Assembly: GCA_019914945.1 (NCBI GenBank)
Contig: CM034107.1
Span: 5,332,001 to 5,396,000, forward strand
Direction: 5' to 3'
From: Typha latifolia
Lineage: Eukaryota > Streptophyta > Magnoliopsida > Poales > Typhaceae
Length of the DNA: 64,000 bases
The translations under genes and the position numbers were made by a program. The notes below the pieces were generated by a model. That model was not told where the DNA came from. It made no database searches and saw only the letters and a program-made list of their open reading frames with translations. Shown piece by piece: positions 34,490 through 45,020 of this stretch (the stretch's first letter is position 1; the number at the start of each line of letters is the position of its first letter).

Positions 34490-34910
34490 CTAGTAATTTT
34501 AACCATTAAAATGGGTGTTAATATTTCTTAACAATATCTTAGAAAAACCGGCATTACACGTGAAAATCACGTTTAAAAGGAAAAATAGTAATTTTAAAGG
34601 TCAAAATGGTGCTAGTATTTTTCAACCGTGTTTTATCAAAAATAGTATAACATGTGAAAAGCAGTTTTAAAAGATTAAAAAAATTATTTTATTGCTCAAA
34701 ACGAGCATTAATATTTTTTAACCTTGTTTTGAAAAAAAGGGTATAACTAAAATAATAATTTTAATAGTCAAGATGGGCGTTAATATTTGTTAACATGTAT
34801 TAGGAAAAGTGGATATAACATGTGAAAATTAGGTATAAAGGAAAATAATAATTTTAACAGACAAAATGGATGTTAGTATTTCTTAACCATGTTTTTAAAA
34901 AAAATATATA
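34490..34910. repeat. Five diverged tandem units of about 95 bp
   Basis: Units start near 34490, 34586, 34681, 34750 and 34845. Each carries a TAATTTTAA-like start, a TCAAAATGG-like word, a TTAATATTTnTTAACC-like word and an AACATGTGAAAA-like word. They are diverged, and unit 3 is shorter. The array has no coding content. Confidence 0.75.
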
Positions 34911-35150
34911 GTTTATATGATAACATATGGCCATTGCATACATAGATAATATATAGCCATCACATACATAGAGATTATTACGTTGTTTAGTTTAGTTGAT
35001 TACATACAAGAGAATTAACATATGTAGTCATTGCATACATAGGTGAATATTATATGTTGCTATTACATATGCAGAACCCTTTATGATACAATTGTGTATG
35101 TAGTGGTTTCTCTTTCAAAAATTGCACACCTACAGCCTTATAAGCATTGT
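34911..35150. repeat. Imperfect short repeats with CATTGCATACATAG word
   Basis: CATTGCATACATAG or CATCACATACATAG occurs several times between 34930 and 35045. This is low-complexity AT-rich DNA between the tandem array and the truncated end of the gypsy element GB. Confidence 0.5.
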
Positions 35151-35265
35151 ATACCTAGCTTATGTTAATATGGAGCATTGTACGACTTGGTCTACTACGC
35201 AAAATGGTGTCTCGGGGTGAATTTCTTGTCGCATATGAAGCACAACCTTTTGGTCCTTCGCTCCT

Positions 35266-36153
35266 TGATACGATTCGGATTTTACCAATGTCGTCTCGAG
35301 CATGGATACACTTTAGGGAGTGGATACACTTTACCAATGTCTTTTATTTTAGTGTTCAATTCTTAAAAAAAAATAACTTTTCTATATGTCACGTTCGAAC
35401 GCGAGTGGTGTGTGTTCGAACGCAGTTGTGAACACCTGCATCATGCTCACACATGAAGAGAGTGCGAAATGTACGTTCGAATGCCGCGTTCGAACACGCC
35501 TACGAACACTTACATCATGTTCGCAAATCTAGAGAAGTGAGAAATATGTGCGTTCGAACGTGCTGCGAACGCCTGCATCGCGTTCGCAAATCCAGAGAAG
35601 TGAGAAATGTGTGCGTTCGAACGCAGTCGGCGAAAATGCACTATTTAGGGTTATTTTTAAATTGTTGGTTAGCCTCTAAAGGTGTGGATGGCAACCATGG
35701 AGTCATTATTGATGAATTGAGTTTTTGCCTTATCTCCTTTGTCTTCTACGACCGGTCAATCACCCTAGTCCCTTAGGGGCGGCCACTTCTCCCCCTTCTT
35801 TCAATCTATCCAACACTTGCTCTAACCCTTTCATCACCCATAACCCTTCCACCACCACTTATTCACCGGTGCCACCCCATTAATGCCGATCCACCACTAT
35901 TCACCATCATCTAGGATCTCGTGCCTCCATCCACGGATACTAAAACAGATCCCCTGATGTTCGTCCACTAATTAGACGATATCTTGAGATCCCTATCTCC
36001 GATTCACCTAAAAATTGATTTGTTGGAAATATCTTTTCCGGGGTTACGACATATCAAAATCTCACCTCCATCCGACGGCGGTATCTTTCAAGATCTATTT
36101 TCAAAGTTCCGTGTTAGATCCTGTCCAGATCTGAAAATCTCACCTCCATCCGA
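35266..36153 (+). mobile_element. GA 5' LTR, truncated
   Basis: The LTR begins TGATACGATTCGG and is colinear with the GA 3' LTR (49422-50341), but its last about 60 bases are missing. In their place a 20-base stretch identical to 36056-36075 is repeated, then the minus-strand gag leader of M1 starts. Six TTCGAA palindromes lie between 35394 and 35622, most as CGTTCGAACG-like words. Confidence 0.85.
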
Positions 36154-36332
36154 CCCCAACACGGCTTGAACGCCAGGTTCTTTCGTATTCCGATTAGATC
36201 GGGCGGTTCCGCGGGTGGAAGTCCCCGCAACTATTTCTCTCTCCTCTATTGGGATAATCTCTTCTTCATCATCTCGCCGTGCAGCCATGGATATGGTTGT
36301 CGTCATTGGAAGCGCTTGTCCGAGGAACGGTG

Positions 36333-36431
36333 GCTCTGATACCAGATTGATACGATCACACCTCTGGCTATGGAGCTCTGATACCAGCTTGATACGATCT
36401 TCCCTTTGGGGCTAAGGCTCTGATATCAGCT
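36333..36431 (-). repeat. Triplicated LTR-end/primer-binding module (left copy)
   Basis: GCTCTGATACCAG-type words start at 36333, 36375 and 36417, exactly 42 bases apart. On the minus strand each reads LTR end (GATCGTATCA) followed by a spacer of 1-3 bases and TGGTATCAGAGC, the tRNA-Met-type primer-binding site; the innermost copy has one base changed (TGATATCAGAGC). The same triplication occurs at 39385-39483. Confidence 0.9.
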
Positions 36432-37179
36432 TGATACGATCTCTCCTTTAGGGCTAAAGATCGATCTTTTCTAATTCTCAGATCTGGACTAGATCTTGCA
36501 CGGAACTTTGAAATAAGATCCCGAAATATTCCGCCGTTGGATCGACGTGAAATTTTGATATGTTTTAGGCCCGGAAAAGAGCTTTCCAAAAAATCAAGTG
36601 TCAGGCGAATCGGAGTTGGGGATCTCAAGATATCGTTTGTTTAGTGGACGAACATCAGGATGCTCTGTTTGGATCCGTGGATGGAGGCACGAGATCCTAG
36701 GTAATGGTGGATGGTGGAGGACCGACGTTAATGGGGTGGCACCGGTGAAAAGTGATGGTGGAAGGGTTGTGGTTGATGGAAGGATTAGGGCAAGTGTTGG
36801 ATAGAATGGACGAAGGGGGAGAAGAGGGCCACCCCTAAGGGACTAGGGTGATTAGCCGGACGAGTGAGGTTAGAAGCGGCGTCGCCGGGGATTGAAAGAA
36901 CGGGAGCGAAGAAGACGAAGGAGGCAAGGCAAAACTCAATCTCAATAATAAATCCTCAATTTGGTTGCTTACCACATCCTTTTATAGGCTAACCAACAAC
37001 TCAAATTAACCCTAAAAACATAATTTTTGTCGACCGCGTTCAAGCTCACTCCACCCGCGTTCGAACGCGACTTACAGAAAACTTATTTTAATAGAAATTA
37101 AACACTAAAACATGAAACAAAAACACTCCTAAAGTGGATCCATGCTCGAGACGATGTTGGTGAAGTCCGAATCGTATCA
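36432..37179 (-). mobile_element. M1 3' LTR (shared by the tandem)
   Basis: The LTR is 748 bp with TGATACGATT...GATCGTATCA ends on the minus strand. A TATA box (CTATAAAAGG on the minus strand) lies at about 36980-36988, and a TTCGAA palindrome (CGCGTTCGAACGCG) is about 75 bases upstream of it at 37060. The polypurine-like GGAAGCGTGGTGGAT precedes the LTR. It is nearly identical to 39484-40229. Confidence 0.88.
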
Positions 37180-37474
37180 ATCCACCACGCTTCCACAACC
37201 TTGTCCTCAAGGTTTGAAATTTGGGAAGCAATCTTTGAACTCGACTCAAGCTCCTCCATGGTATGATCTTCGCATTGGTTCCCCACATATCTGAAGATAT
37301 AGGAAATGTTGGTGCCGAGAAAGAGGCAAGCTCACTTGTGTCGAGTTGGCGCGAAAGGGCATCAACCGCTCGATTCTCGATCGCAAGTTCCAAGTCAAGC
37401 TCGGCCTCGATCCGTCGCCGCGAGTCTTTCGTAGGCACACAAGATAGGGGGTAGTGCGACCATAACCGCCTCAA
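37180..37474 (-). pseudogene. M1 pol tail lacking integrase
   Basis: The minus strand reads IENRAVDALSR (end of gypsy RNase H/linker), then SELASFSAPTFP and SDMWG. It then jumps directly to a block ending NLEDKVVEAWW, the C-terminal end of the polyprotein. The entire integrase is absent. The same join is found in GA at about 49240-49421. Confidence 0.8.
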
Positions 37475-37480
37475 AGGGGT

Positions 37481-38724
37481 TCATCCTCGCCGAGCTTGGA
37501 TACTCGTACTCCAACTAGTCCAAGGTGAAATTCGGGTCCATCTACATCGAGTCCACTTGATCTCGGGTGGTCGAACCAATTGACTCAATGTCAGTTCAGC
37601 AATAGAAATCTGGTGCATTCGATTGCGCTCGGGAGGTCGAGTTAGATGCGCTTGGTGGATCCAGATTAGGTTCTCTCGACTCAAGTTAGGTTCAGCTAGC
37701 CAAACTGATTGTTGGTTGTGTTCATAATCATTCTGCCCACTCCATGGATTAGGATCCGAGTCAAATGTATCCTGGTATAAGCAAACTCGTCTTAAGTCAA
37801 GTAGAGGGTTTCTGATCATGTCCCTTATTTGACTTAACTGAGTCCCGAAGTCCAAAGATGACTCCCACTTGACTTGCCCTTTGGCTCTTAGGTCCAACCC
37901 AACTAATGTCTAGCAATTCCACCTGGTCAAGCCCAACAATGTAGCCTTCTTGAAATTCTAACCACTTAGAGTCTTCAAAAAAATTTGAAATCCCTAATCT
38001 TTCTCTCTTAGTTCCATCTCCATTAGCCATTGCCATAGGAGTTGCCTTAGCACGTGGCAGCCTTGGCCGAGTAGTGACCACCTCCGGTAGTTGCTTAAGT
38101 AGGGTTCCCCGACGGTGTGGCAAAGTCGGCGGCGATGGAAGGCCAAAGTTGGCCCAAAATTAAAATCTTCAGGTCCTTCTCTCGTCCCGTTGCAACCATG
38201 GCAAGGAGCCTTTGGTCATCCGTAATACTAAAATAGTTGCCGGTGAGGCCCCTCTTGGGGTGGCGACTGTTGACTCGCCGTGGAAGGCCGAGGTTGACAA
38301 AAACTAAATCTTCATCTCCTTCTTCTTCATTTTGTCGTAGCCATGGCAGGGAGCTTTCGACCATTGGGGTGAGAAAAGCATTAGCCCACAAGATCTTTAC
38401 GAGGCTGTCAGAGGCTGGTGCTGTCGTGGTTGGAAGATTGTGGCCTTCTCCCTCGAGTTGTAGCTCGGTGGAAAGTTGCAACGTTATCGCTGGTGATGGC
38501 GCTATCGCGGTCGACTTTCGATTGACTGAGGAGAAAGGTGGAAGGTCATTAGAGGCCATACATGATTTCTTCATAGTTGCTGACTCGCTGTGGTTGCAAT
38601 TGAAGGTGGTGTTAGGCGGCCCAAGTGCTGGAACTTGCGGTTCTGGATCATCTCCCTCACCACTGATGAGGATTCCTGATGAGGAATATCCAGCGGCCAC
38701 GTGTGGTCTTCCTCCATTCAACAA
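37481..38724 (-). CDS. M1 cargo ORFs of unknown function
   Basis: Three overlapping minus-strand ORFs follow each other: 38724-38095 (209 residues), 38123-37797 (108) and 37897-37481 (138). They lie where gag core, protease and reverse transcriptase would be in an autonomous gypsy. I recognise no family, zinc knuckle, protease or reverse-transcriptase motif in them. They are Ser/Pro/Thr-rich at the start and have no clear membrane segments. They may be non-coding filler of a non-autonomous element, a captured host fragment or a decayed gag. The open frames are moderate evidence at best for real coding. Confidence 0.3.
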
Positions 38725-39358
38725 AGGGTTCGCACGGTTGTCGACTCGTCGAAGAACTCCGTTCTGACGTCAAAAGAACATTTCCAACCGTTGAGCTTGC
38801 CGAAGGAAACTGCTGCCTTGAAGCTAGACTCCTCGCCGTTTCTGCAAGGATTTGGAATGGTGCAGCCAGCCCTTCACAGTTTGTTGACGAGGTCTCCGGT
38901 GCATGGGAAGTTGTGGAGGTTCCGAGGGCTGCTACAATGGTCGAGGATCCCATTGTAGCGGACAGTCGTTCGTTGCGGCTAACCATGGGTCGAGGTGTAG
39001 AAGCTCGATCTTGCTTGATAGCCGAACTCTCCCCTACTTTTGTGATGAACGGGGAGGCCGTGGAGGATGTTGGGTATGTTGTAGAGGGTTCCCCATGCTG
39101 CCTTGTGATTGTCCTGCTTGTTGAAGAAGGTTTCGACCACGCCCGAATTTCCCGCAGCATCTCCATCATCATTTGATTATTGATGGCCATCTGCTTGGAA
39201 AGAGACCCCAACACGGCTTGAACGCCAGGTTCTTCCGTATTCCGATTAGATCGGGCGGTTCCGCGGGTGGAAGTCCCTGCAACAGTTTCTCTCTCCTCTA
39301 TTGGGATAATCTCTTCTTCATCATCTCGCCGTGCAGCCATGGATCTGGTTGTCGTCAT
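38657..39358 (-). CDS. M1 gag-leader ORF
   Basis: This ORF of 233 residues starts MTTTRSMAARRDDEEEIIPI just downstream of the primer-binding region. Its first about 70 residues (through VQAVLGSLSKQ and INNQMMMEM) are the gag N-terminus shared with GA and with the partial copy at 36306-36154. The remainder is Ser/Thr-rich and unlike GA gag, and ends HQW. It is a hybrid between a conserved gag start and the unrecognised cargo. Confidence 0.55.
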   Translation of the reverse strand: MTTTRSMAARRDDEEEIIPIEERETVAGTSTRGTARSNRNTEEPGVQAVLGSLSKQMAINNQMMMEMLREIRAWSKPSSTSRTITRQHGEPSTTYPTSSTASPFITKVGESSAIKQDRASTPRPMVSRNERLSATMGSSTIVAALGTSTTSHAPETSSTNCEGLAAPFQILAETARSLASRQQFPSASSTVGNVLLTSERSSSTSRQPCEPFVEWRKTTRGRWIFLIRNPHQW

Positions 39359-39384
39359 TAGAAGCGCTTGTCCGAGGAACGGTG

Positions 39385-39483
39385 GCTCTGATACTAGATT
39401 GATACGATCACACCTCTGGCTATGGAGCTCTGATACCAGCTTGATACGATCTTCTCTTTGGGGCTAAGGCTCTGATACCAGCT
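39385..39483 (-). repeat. Triplicated LTR-end/primer-binding module (right copy)
   Basis: Modules start at 39385, 39427 and 39469, again exactly 42 bases apart, each combining an LTR-end GATCGTATCA with a GCTCTGATACCAGC-type primer-binding complement. The first unit has one change in the primer-binding word. The arrangement matches the left copy, so it predates the separation of the two. Confidence 0.9.
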
Positions 39484-40229
39484 TGATACGATCTCTCCTT
39501 TAGGGCTAAAGATCGATCTTTTCTAATTCTCAGATCTGGACTAGATCTTGCACGGAACTTTGAAATAAGATCCCAAAATATTCCGCCATCGGATCGACGT
39601 GAAATTTTGATATGTTTTAGGCCCAGAAAAGAGCTTTCCAACAAATCAAGTGTTAGGCGAATCGGAGTTGGGGATCTCAAGATATCGTTCGTTTAGTGGA
39701 CGAACGTCAGGATGCTCTGTTTTGGATCCGTGGATGGAGGCATGAGATCCTAGGTAATGGTGGATGGTGGAGGACCGGCGTTAATGGGGTGGCACCGGTG
39801 AAAAGTGATGGTGGAAGGGTTGTGGTTGATGGAAGGATTAGGGCAAGTGTTGGATAGATTGGACGAAGGGGGAGAAGAGGGCCACCCCTAAGGGACTAGG
39901 GTGATTAGCCTGGACGAGGGAGGTTAGAAAGGCGTCGCGGGGATTGAGAGAACGGGAGCGAAGAAGACGAAGGAGGCAAGGCAAAACTCAATCTCAATAA
40001 TCAATCCTCAATTTGGTTGCCTACCAAATCCTTTTATAGGCTAACCAACAACTCAAATTAACCCTAAAAACATAATTTTCGACGACCGCGTTCGAACTCA
40101 CTCCACCCGTTCGAACGTGACTTACGTAAAACTTATTTTAATAGAAATTAAACACTAAAACATGAAACAAAAACACTCCTAAAGTGGATCCATGCTCGAG
40201 ACGACGTCGGTGAAGTCCGAATCGTATCA
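39484..40229 (-). mobile_element. M1 5' LTR
   Basis: The LTR is 746 bp, with TGATACG ends as in the 36432-37179 copy. Its right edge meets GA gag abruptly at 40230, in the middle of the gag leader. TTCGAA palindromes are present at about 40088 and 40110, upstream (minus sense) of the TATA box at about 40032-40040. Confidence 0.88.
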
Positions 40230-41480
40230 TCACCCGTAGAACCGCCCGATCAAATCAGAATACAGAAGAACCTAGTGTTCAAGCCGTGTTGGGATCTCTT
40301 TCCGAACAAATAGCCATCAACAACCAGATGATGATGGAGATGATGTGAGAATTACGGGCGACAAGGGAAGCCATGGCGAATGGGAATGCACCATCGACCC
40401 CATGACACGAGTCCACTCCCATGAACCCGTCGCCACTGGTTCAAAATTTGGAACCACAAGAGCCACTACTGCCACCACCCTATGGGTAGAGGCAAGCAAG
40501 GATGGTTCCACCAGGCCTAGTTGCAGGTGAACCCATCCGACGAGCGAACCACTATGGAGATCACCTTGGAGATCTAGATCTATGGGCGTAGCAATACGAA
40601 CCTGAACCACGACGAGTTAATCAAAATTGAAGTAGGGATCATCAACCATTCATGGTGCATCATCCTCCGGTTAGACATGGACTTAGACATGATCTGGATC
40701 GAGACAACGACATCCGTGGACAACGACATACCAGGGTACGGTAGAGGAATATAAGGTGACACTTGCGAGCTTCCACCTTGAAGAGGTGGCACTTCATTAG
40801 TTTCGAGCAGCCAATACCAAGGCTATCGAAACTTGGGCTGACTTTTGCGCCGATATCATGCGGCGATTTGGAGCGTCGGGGTATGAAGACTTCGATGCTC
40901 TCCTTTCAAAGATGGTGCAAAAGACCATGGTTAGGGCATATCAAGAAGAATTTGAGAGGATAAGTAGCCAATGCCAACCCCCATGGACGGATCAAGAACT
41001 TTGTAGCACCTTCATCTCCGGGCTACGGGGAGACATACAAGCCAACGTGAGGGCTCTAAGGCCTAGAATTTTAAAAGAGGCCTTCGAAGTTGCAGTGCTC
41101 ATGGAAGACAAACACATGGCCATAAAGTTACACTTGAAATAGAATTGGACGAGCCAAGGAAGCCGCCATCAAGCTCAACCAACCATAGCAGCAGAAAATG
41201 TTATCGGTGTACCAAGGACCACTACTGCAATGGTGCCTCCTCGAGCACCCCTGAAGCCATCCCAAGATGTGAAGTACGCACCTAGAGGTCCGGGACGAGC
41301 ACTCACACCTACTCAAGTGGAGGAATGAAGAGCCAAAGGCCTATGTTTTCGTTGTGATGAGAAGTTTATACTAAAAAATTGCTGCGCTAAACCGATGAGA
41401 TCGGTGATGCTAATAGATGGATTGGAGGATGTGGAGGATGAGTTTGCTGCTGAAGATGAAGGTGTGGCTATAAATTAAGG
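40230..41480 (+). pseudogene. GA gag
   Basis: The plus strand continues the gag leader (TARSNQNTEEPSVQAVLGS) and, after several stops and frameshifts, gives the capsid-like block with MVRAYQEEFERIS and CSTFISGLRGDIQANVRALRP (about 40857-41142). The nucleocapsid knuckle is at about 41335-41385 (GLCFRCDEKF) with its distal residues altered (KNCC instead of a His-containing end). It is broken and non-functional. Confidence 0.8.
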
Positions 41481-41502
41481 AGAAGTAGCTGAGGAGCAAC
41501 TC

Positions 41503-41850
41503 GTGGAGGACATGATAGCCGAAATCTCCCTCCACGCCTATTTAGGGACAGCTGCGCCAAAAATCTTGCGGGTGAATGGTGTAGTCAAGAAAATCATAGT
41601 GAGAATCTTGATCGACACTGGGTCCATCCACAACTTCGTTGACAAGAGGCTTCTTAGGAAGATTGGGCTCGAGTTGGAACACATGGAAGGGTTCGATGTG
41701 ATGATTGGAGATGACACCATATTGCGAGCGGATTTTATTTGTGGAGGTTTGGAATTGAAGGCGCAAGGCCAATTTTTCACATTGGATCTTAATCATTTAG
41801 CCTTGGAGGTGCCGATATTGTCTTGGGAACCCAATTGCTTCAAAGCTTGA
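41503..41850 (+). pseudogene. GA retropepsin (aspartic protease)
   Basis: An open frame of 115 residues carries ILIDTGSIHNFVD, the gypsy protease active-site D-T/S-G motif, and the flap-like MIGDDTILRADFICGG. In the plant retropepsin-like family this domain cleaves the polyprotein. The next frame (from 41823) overlaps, so a frameshift separates it from the reverse transcriptase. Confidence 0.8.
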
Positions 41851-42303
41851 GGCCTGTAACATTTGATTTTTCAAACCTCACACTGACATTTCAGAGGAAT
41901 GGTCGAAGGGTGCTGGTGGATGGAAATCAATCGCGGCAAGGATCGACATTGCAACCACTTTTGGGTCTTCCTTGTGTAGGGGACCGAGCTCTACTATTGC
42001 AAATGGCTGTGGCTAAACCCGAACATCCACCACTAAGAGAAATAACCGATGACATGCAAGAGCTGCTACAGGAATTTAAGGATCTCTTCGAGGAACCTAG
42101 AGGACTACCGCTGACCCATCGGCACAACCATCACATCCGCATCATTCCAGGGGGCTGAACTAGCAAATATCTGGCCTTATCGCACCCGCATGTCTTGAAG
42201 GAAGAGATCAGCAAATTGGTGGTGGAAATGCTCGAGCAAGGGATTATTCAACCGAGTAGAAGTGCCTACTTGTCGACGATGTTGCTGATTCAGAAGAAAG
42301 ATG
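41823..42303 (+). pseudogene. GA reverse transcriptase, first part
   Basis: The frame starting at 41823 runs through the linker (DMQELLQEFKDLFEEPRGLP) into the RT N-terminus (LSHPHVLKEEISKLVVEMLEQG, then IIQPS). It reaches QKKD, where SIRE-1 is inserted. The rest of RT resumes at 48184. Confidence 0.85.
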
Positions 42304-43200
42304 TGTTACGTTTTTATTTGTTGGCAATTGTGTACAAAATATTCTAAGTGTATTTTTTCATGTATATAAGCTTTACACAAGTCTATAATATCTCTGGTTT
42401 GAAGAATTGCAAGATTATTGGAGAAAAGCAGTCGAGTTCACACCATGTTCACAAACGTGTTCGAACGCGGGTACTGCGTTCACACAGACAAAGAGCCGTG
42501 TTCACAAGCGTGTTCGAATGTGAGTACTGCGTTCACACAGACAGAGAGCCGCGTTCACAAACGCGTTCGAACGCAGGTACTGCGTTCACATAGACCGAGA
42601 GCTGTGTTCACAAACGCGTTCGAACGCAACCTGAAGAATTCAAGTTGTCGCGTTCACAAACGCGTTCACATAAAATTGGACTTTCATGAGTACGGATAAG
42701 ACTTGGATTTGGCTCTATCTTGGAGATCATATATAAGGATTGTGATGCCTTATCTTGAGGGTGGTTGAAGAAGCATTATTGAAGGAGACTTCTTGAGGCT
42801 ACATCGGTTCTTCAACTAACAAGGTTCCACTCATCTACAAAACCTAATCTTTCATCTTAAAGGCTATCTAGACGAAAGATCAATCTCGAGGGTTACTGAG
42901 GTTGGACTTCAATCACGAGAAGCAGTGAATCGTGGGTTCTAGCGAGCAAGACTGAGAGGAACAAAATCGTTTGGATCGACGGGTTGTTTTGTGAGTCAGT
43001 CTTGTAACTGCTACTATTCTAGTGATTGGTTTTGATCCGAGTTTGGATCCGCGGTTTTTTCCCGTTTGGGTTTTTCCACGTTAAAATCTTATCGTTCATT
43101 TCTGTTTTCGTTCTTAATGTTTCTACGGACTTTTACTTAAGCGACCGAGTGATATCATTGCATATTATTTAGATACATACTTGTGTCTAGGGTTTTTTCA
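42304..43200 (+). mobile_element. SIRE-1 5' LTR
   Basis: The LTR is 897 bp, from TGTTACGTTTTTATT to GGTTTTTTCA. It has four TTCGAA palindromes at 42460, 42513, 42566 and 42619, exactly 53 bases apart, then a TATATAAG box at about 42730. It is about 100 bases shorter than the 3' LTR, mostly because the four distal TTCGAA repeats seen there (47534-47610) are missing. Confidence 0.9.
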
Positions 43201-43214
43201 ATTGGTATCAGAGC
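43201..43214 (+). promoter_or_regulatory. SIRE-1 primer-binding site
   Basis: ATTGGTATCAGAGC follows the 5' LTR directly and complements the 3' end of initiator tRNA-Met, the usual primer of Ty1/copia elements. Confidence 0.9.
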
Positions 43215-43248
43215 AGGTTCTCGCACCTTTGAGAGAGATCAGATAGGC

Positions 43249-45005
43249 ATGGATTTTCATAGAGATGGACCATCATCTATTAGACCTCCTATCCTTGATG
43301 GATCAAATTATAGATATTGGAAAGCTAGGATGAGAGCTTACTTGAAGTCTATAGATGAACGAGTATGGTTTGCCATTGTGAACGGTTGGAGTCCACCAAT
43401 GTACATGGTGGATGATAAACTTGCTGATAAACCGATAGAGTGTTTCCTCAGAAGAATTTAGAAGTTGGATGGAATAGCAAGGTAATAAATGCAATTTTTA
43501 GTTGTGTTTCCTCAGAAGAATTTAGAAGAATCTTTATTTGTGAGATAGCAAAAGAAGCTTGGACGATCTTAGAAACTACTCACGAAGGAACTATGGCTGT
43601 AAAACTTTCTAAACTTCAGAGCTTGACTATTAGTTTTGAAACTCTACGTATGGAGGAGAATGAGATATTTGATGAGTTTTATGCAAAGCTGAGTGATATA
43701 GTCAACTATAGTTTCAACCTAGGAGAGAAAATTCCTGAAAATAGAATTGTCCGTAAGATCCTTAGGTCTCTTCCAAAGAGGTTTCAAGCGAAAGTTACAG
43801 CTATTGAGGAAAGTAAGGACATCAATTCTATAAAAGTTGAACAATTAGTAGGAAATCTATAAACATTTGAGTCCAGCCTTTCAAAACCGAGGAAGTCCAA
43901 AGGGATTGCCCTAGTTGAACAAAGTATAGAGGAGTCTGATGATGAATGTGATTTAGATGTTGAGATGTTGGCCATGTTCGTCAAAAAGTTCAATAAATTC
44001 TTTCGGAAGCCAAACAAGTTGAATGCTGAAAAACTTGAGAAAAGCAAAGCCTTTGTGAAAAAGAAGAATACTGTGAGTTCAAATACAACTGGTACCAACA
44101 ATAATGTCAAACAGAAAAATAAGAGTTCTGAGAATAAAGTTAAATGTTTTGAATGTTCTGGTTTTGGACACATCGCACAAGAATGCCCTAATCGTCTTAA
44201 GAGGAAGGGCAAAGCTATGAAAGTTACTTGGGATGACTCAGATGAATCTAATGATGATTCTAGAAAAGACGAAGAAAACTTTGTTGCTTTTGCCTCTTCT
44301 CTACTCAATATTGATTCCGTTGTTGATACTGATAGTACAGATGATCAGGATATGTTACCAGCTGAGGAAGATGAATCTGAAATTCAAAAGACATATAAAG
44401 ACTTGTACCTGGAGTCGTTTAAACTCAAGAAAAGCAATGTTAAACTACTTCAACGACTCAAGGTAATTGAACTAGAAAGAATTCAATTTTAGGAGAAGTA
44501 TAAATTGGAACTTGAACGTGTCAAAGACCTTTCTGAACAACTTGACAATGCGAAAAATAAAATGAAGGCTGATGAAATTGAACTAGAGCGATTGAATAAG
44601 GAAGTGACATTTATAAAAGGGAAAAACAAACTTGATGAGATTCTAAAAGCTCAGATCTCTGGAAAAGACAGGTATGGTGTTGGATACACTGGTAATTCAA
44701 ATAATAATAAAACTGTCTTTGTTTCCGTAGATATACAAAAGAAAGAATACCTGAAGCCATCAACCGCATTTACAAAGCAATTCTTGATGAATGCTTCTAA
44801 ACTGAAGTTGAATCTACAAACTAGTGAAACTTCGACGGTACCAAAGGTAAACTCTAGTCACACTCCTCGACAAAAGGTGAGTAGAAAAAGGTTTGTTCCG
44901 ACATGCTATCATTGCGGCATTCTAGGGCATATTCGACCTCATTGCAAACTTTTACAAAAACCTAGAAGTGCTTTTATTTATGGGATGAAAACAAAGGTCA
45001 TATAG
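43249..45005 (+). pseudogene. SIRE-1 gag
   Basis: Gag starts MDFHRDGPSSIRPPILDGSN (the alternative upstream starts lie in the leader). It has the UBN2/gag-like core, a CCHC zinc knuckle (CFECSGFGHIAQEC, 44149-44190), an acidic Ser/Asp region, a coiled coil (44500-44650) and a second knuckle (CYHCGILGHIRPHC). It is broken by a 23-base template-switch replacement at about 43440-43462, a TAA at 43859-43861 and further stops. The TAA is shared with SIRE-2. Confidence 0.85.
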
Positions 45006-45020
45006 GTCAAGAAAAGTGAT

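Larger units (their letters stand above)
36154..40229 (-). mobile_element. Non-autonomous gypsy M1, tandem form, minus strand
   Basis: From the right: 5' LTR 39484-40229, primer-binding region 39385-39483, gag leader ORF 39358-38657, unrecognised cargo, a short integrase-less pol tail (37474-37180), polypurine tract and 3' LTR 36432-37179. Beyond the 3' LTR a second primer-binding region and gag leader (36306-36154) begin, then break off against the GA LTR. The two LTRs are almost identical. This is an LTR-internal-LTR-internal tandem, probably from recombination between elements. The whole block separates the GA 5' LTR from GA gag. Confidence 0.8.

Noticed and set aside
36140..40234. TCACC as target duplication of M1 (36140-36144 and 40230-40234)
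   Set aside because: The left occurrence is not next to an LTR end, and the M1 block is a tandem with a truncated copy, so the match is probably chance.
42460..42624. TTCGAA arrays as heat-shock elements (ONSEN-like)
   Set aside because: Heat-shock elements need alternating nTTCn and nGAAn 5-bp modules; here TTC and GAA abut directly, so the canonical spacing is not met.
42348..42699. ORFs full of RVRTRVLRSHRQR-like repeats in SIRE LTRs (also 47210-47568, 60019-60399)
   Set aside because: The repeated protein is a translation of the 53-bp LTR tandem. It lies upstream of the TATA box and so is not in the element transcript.
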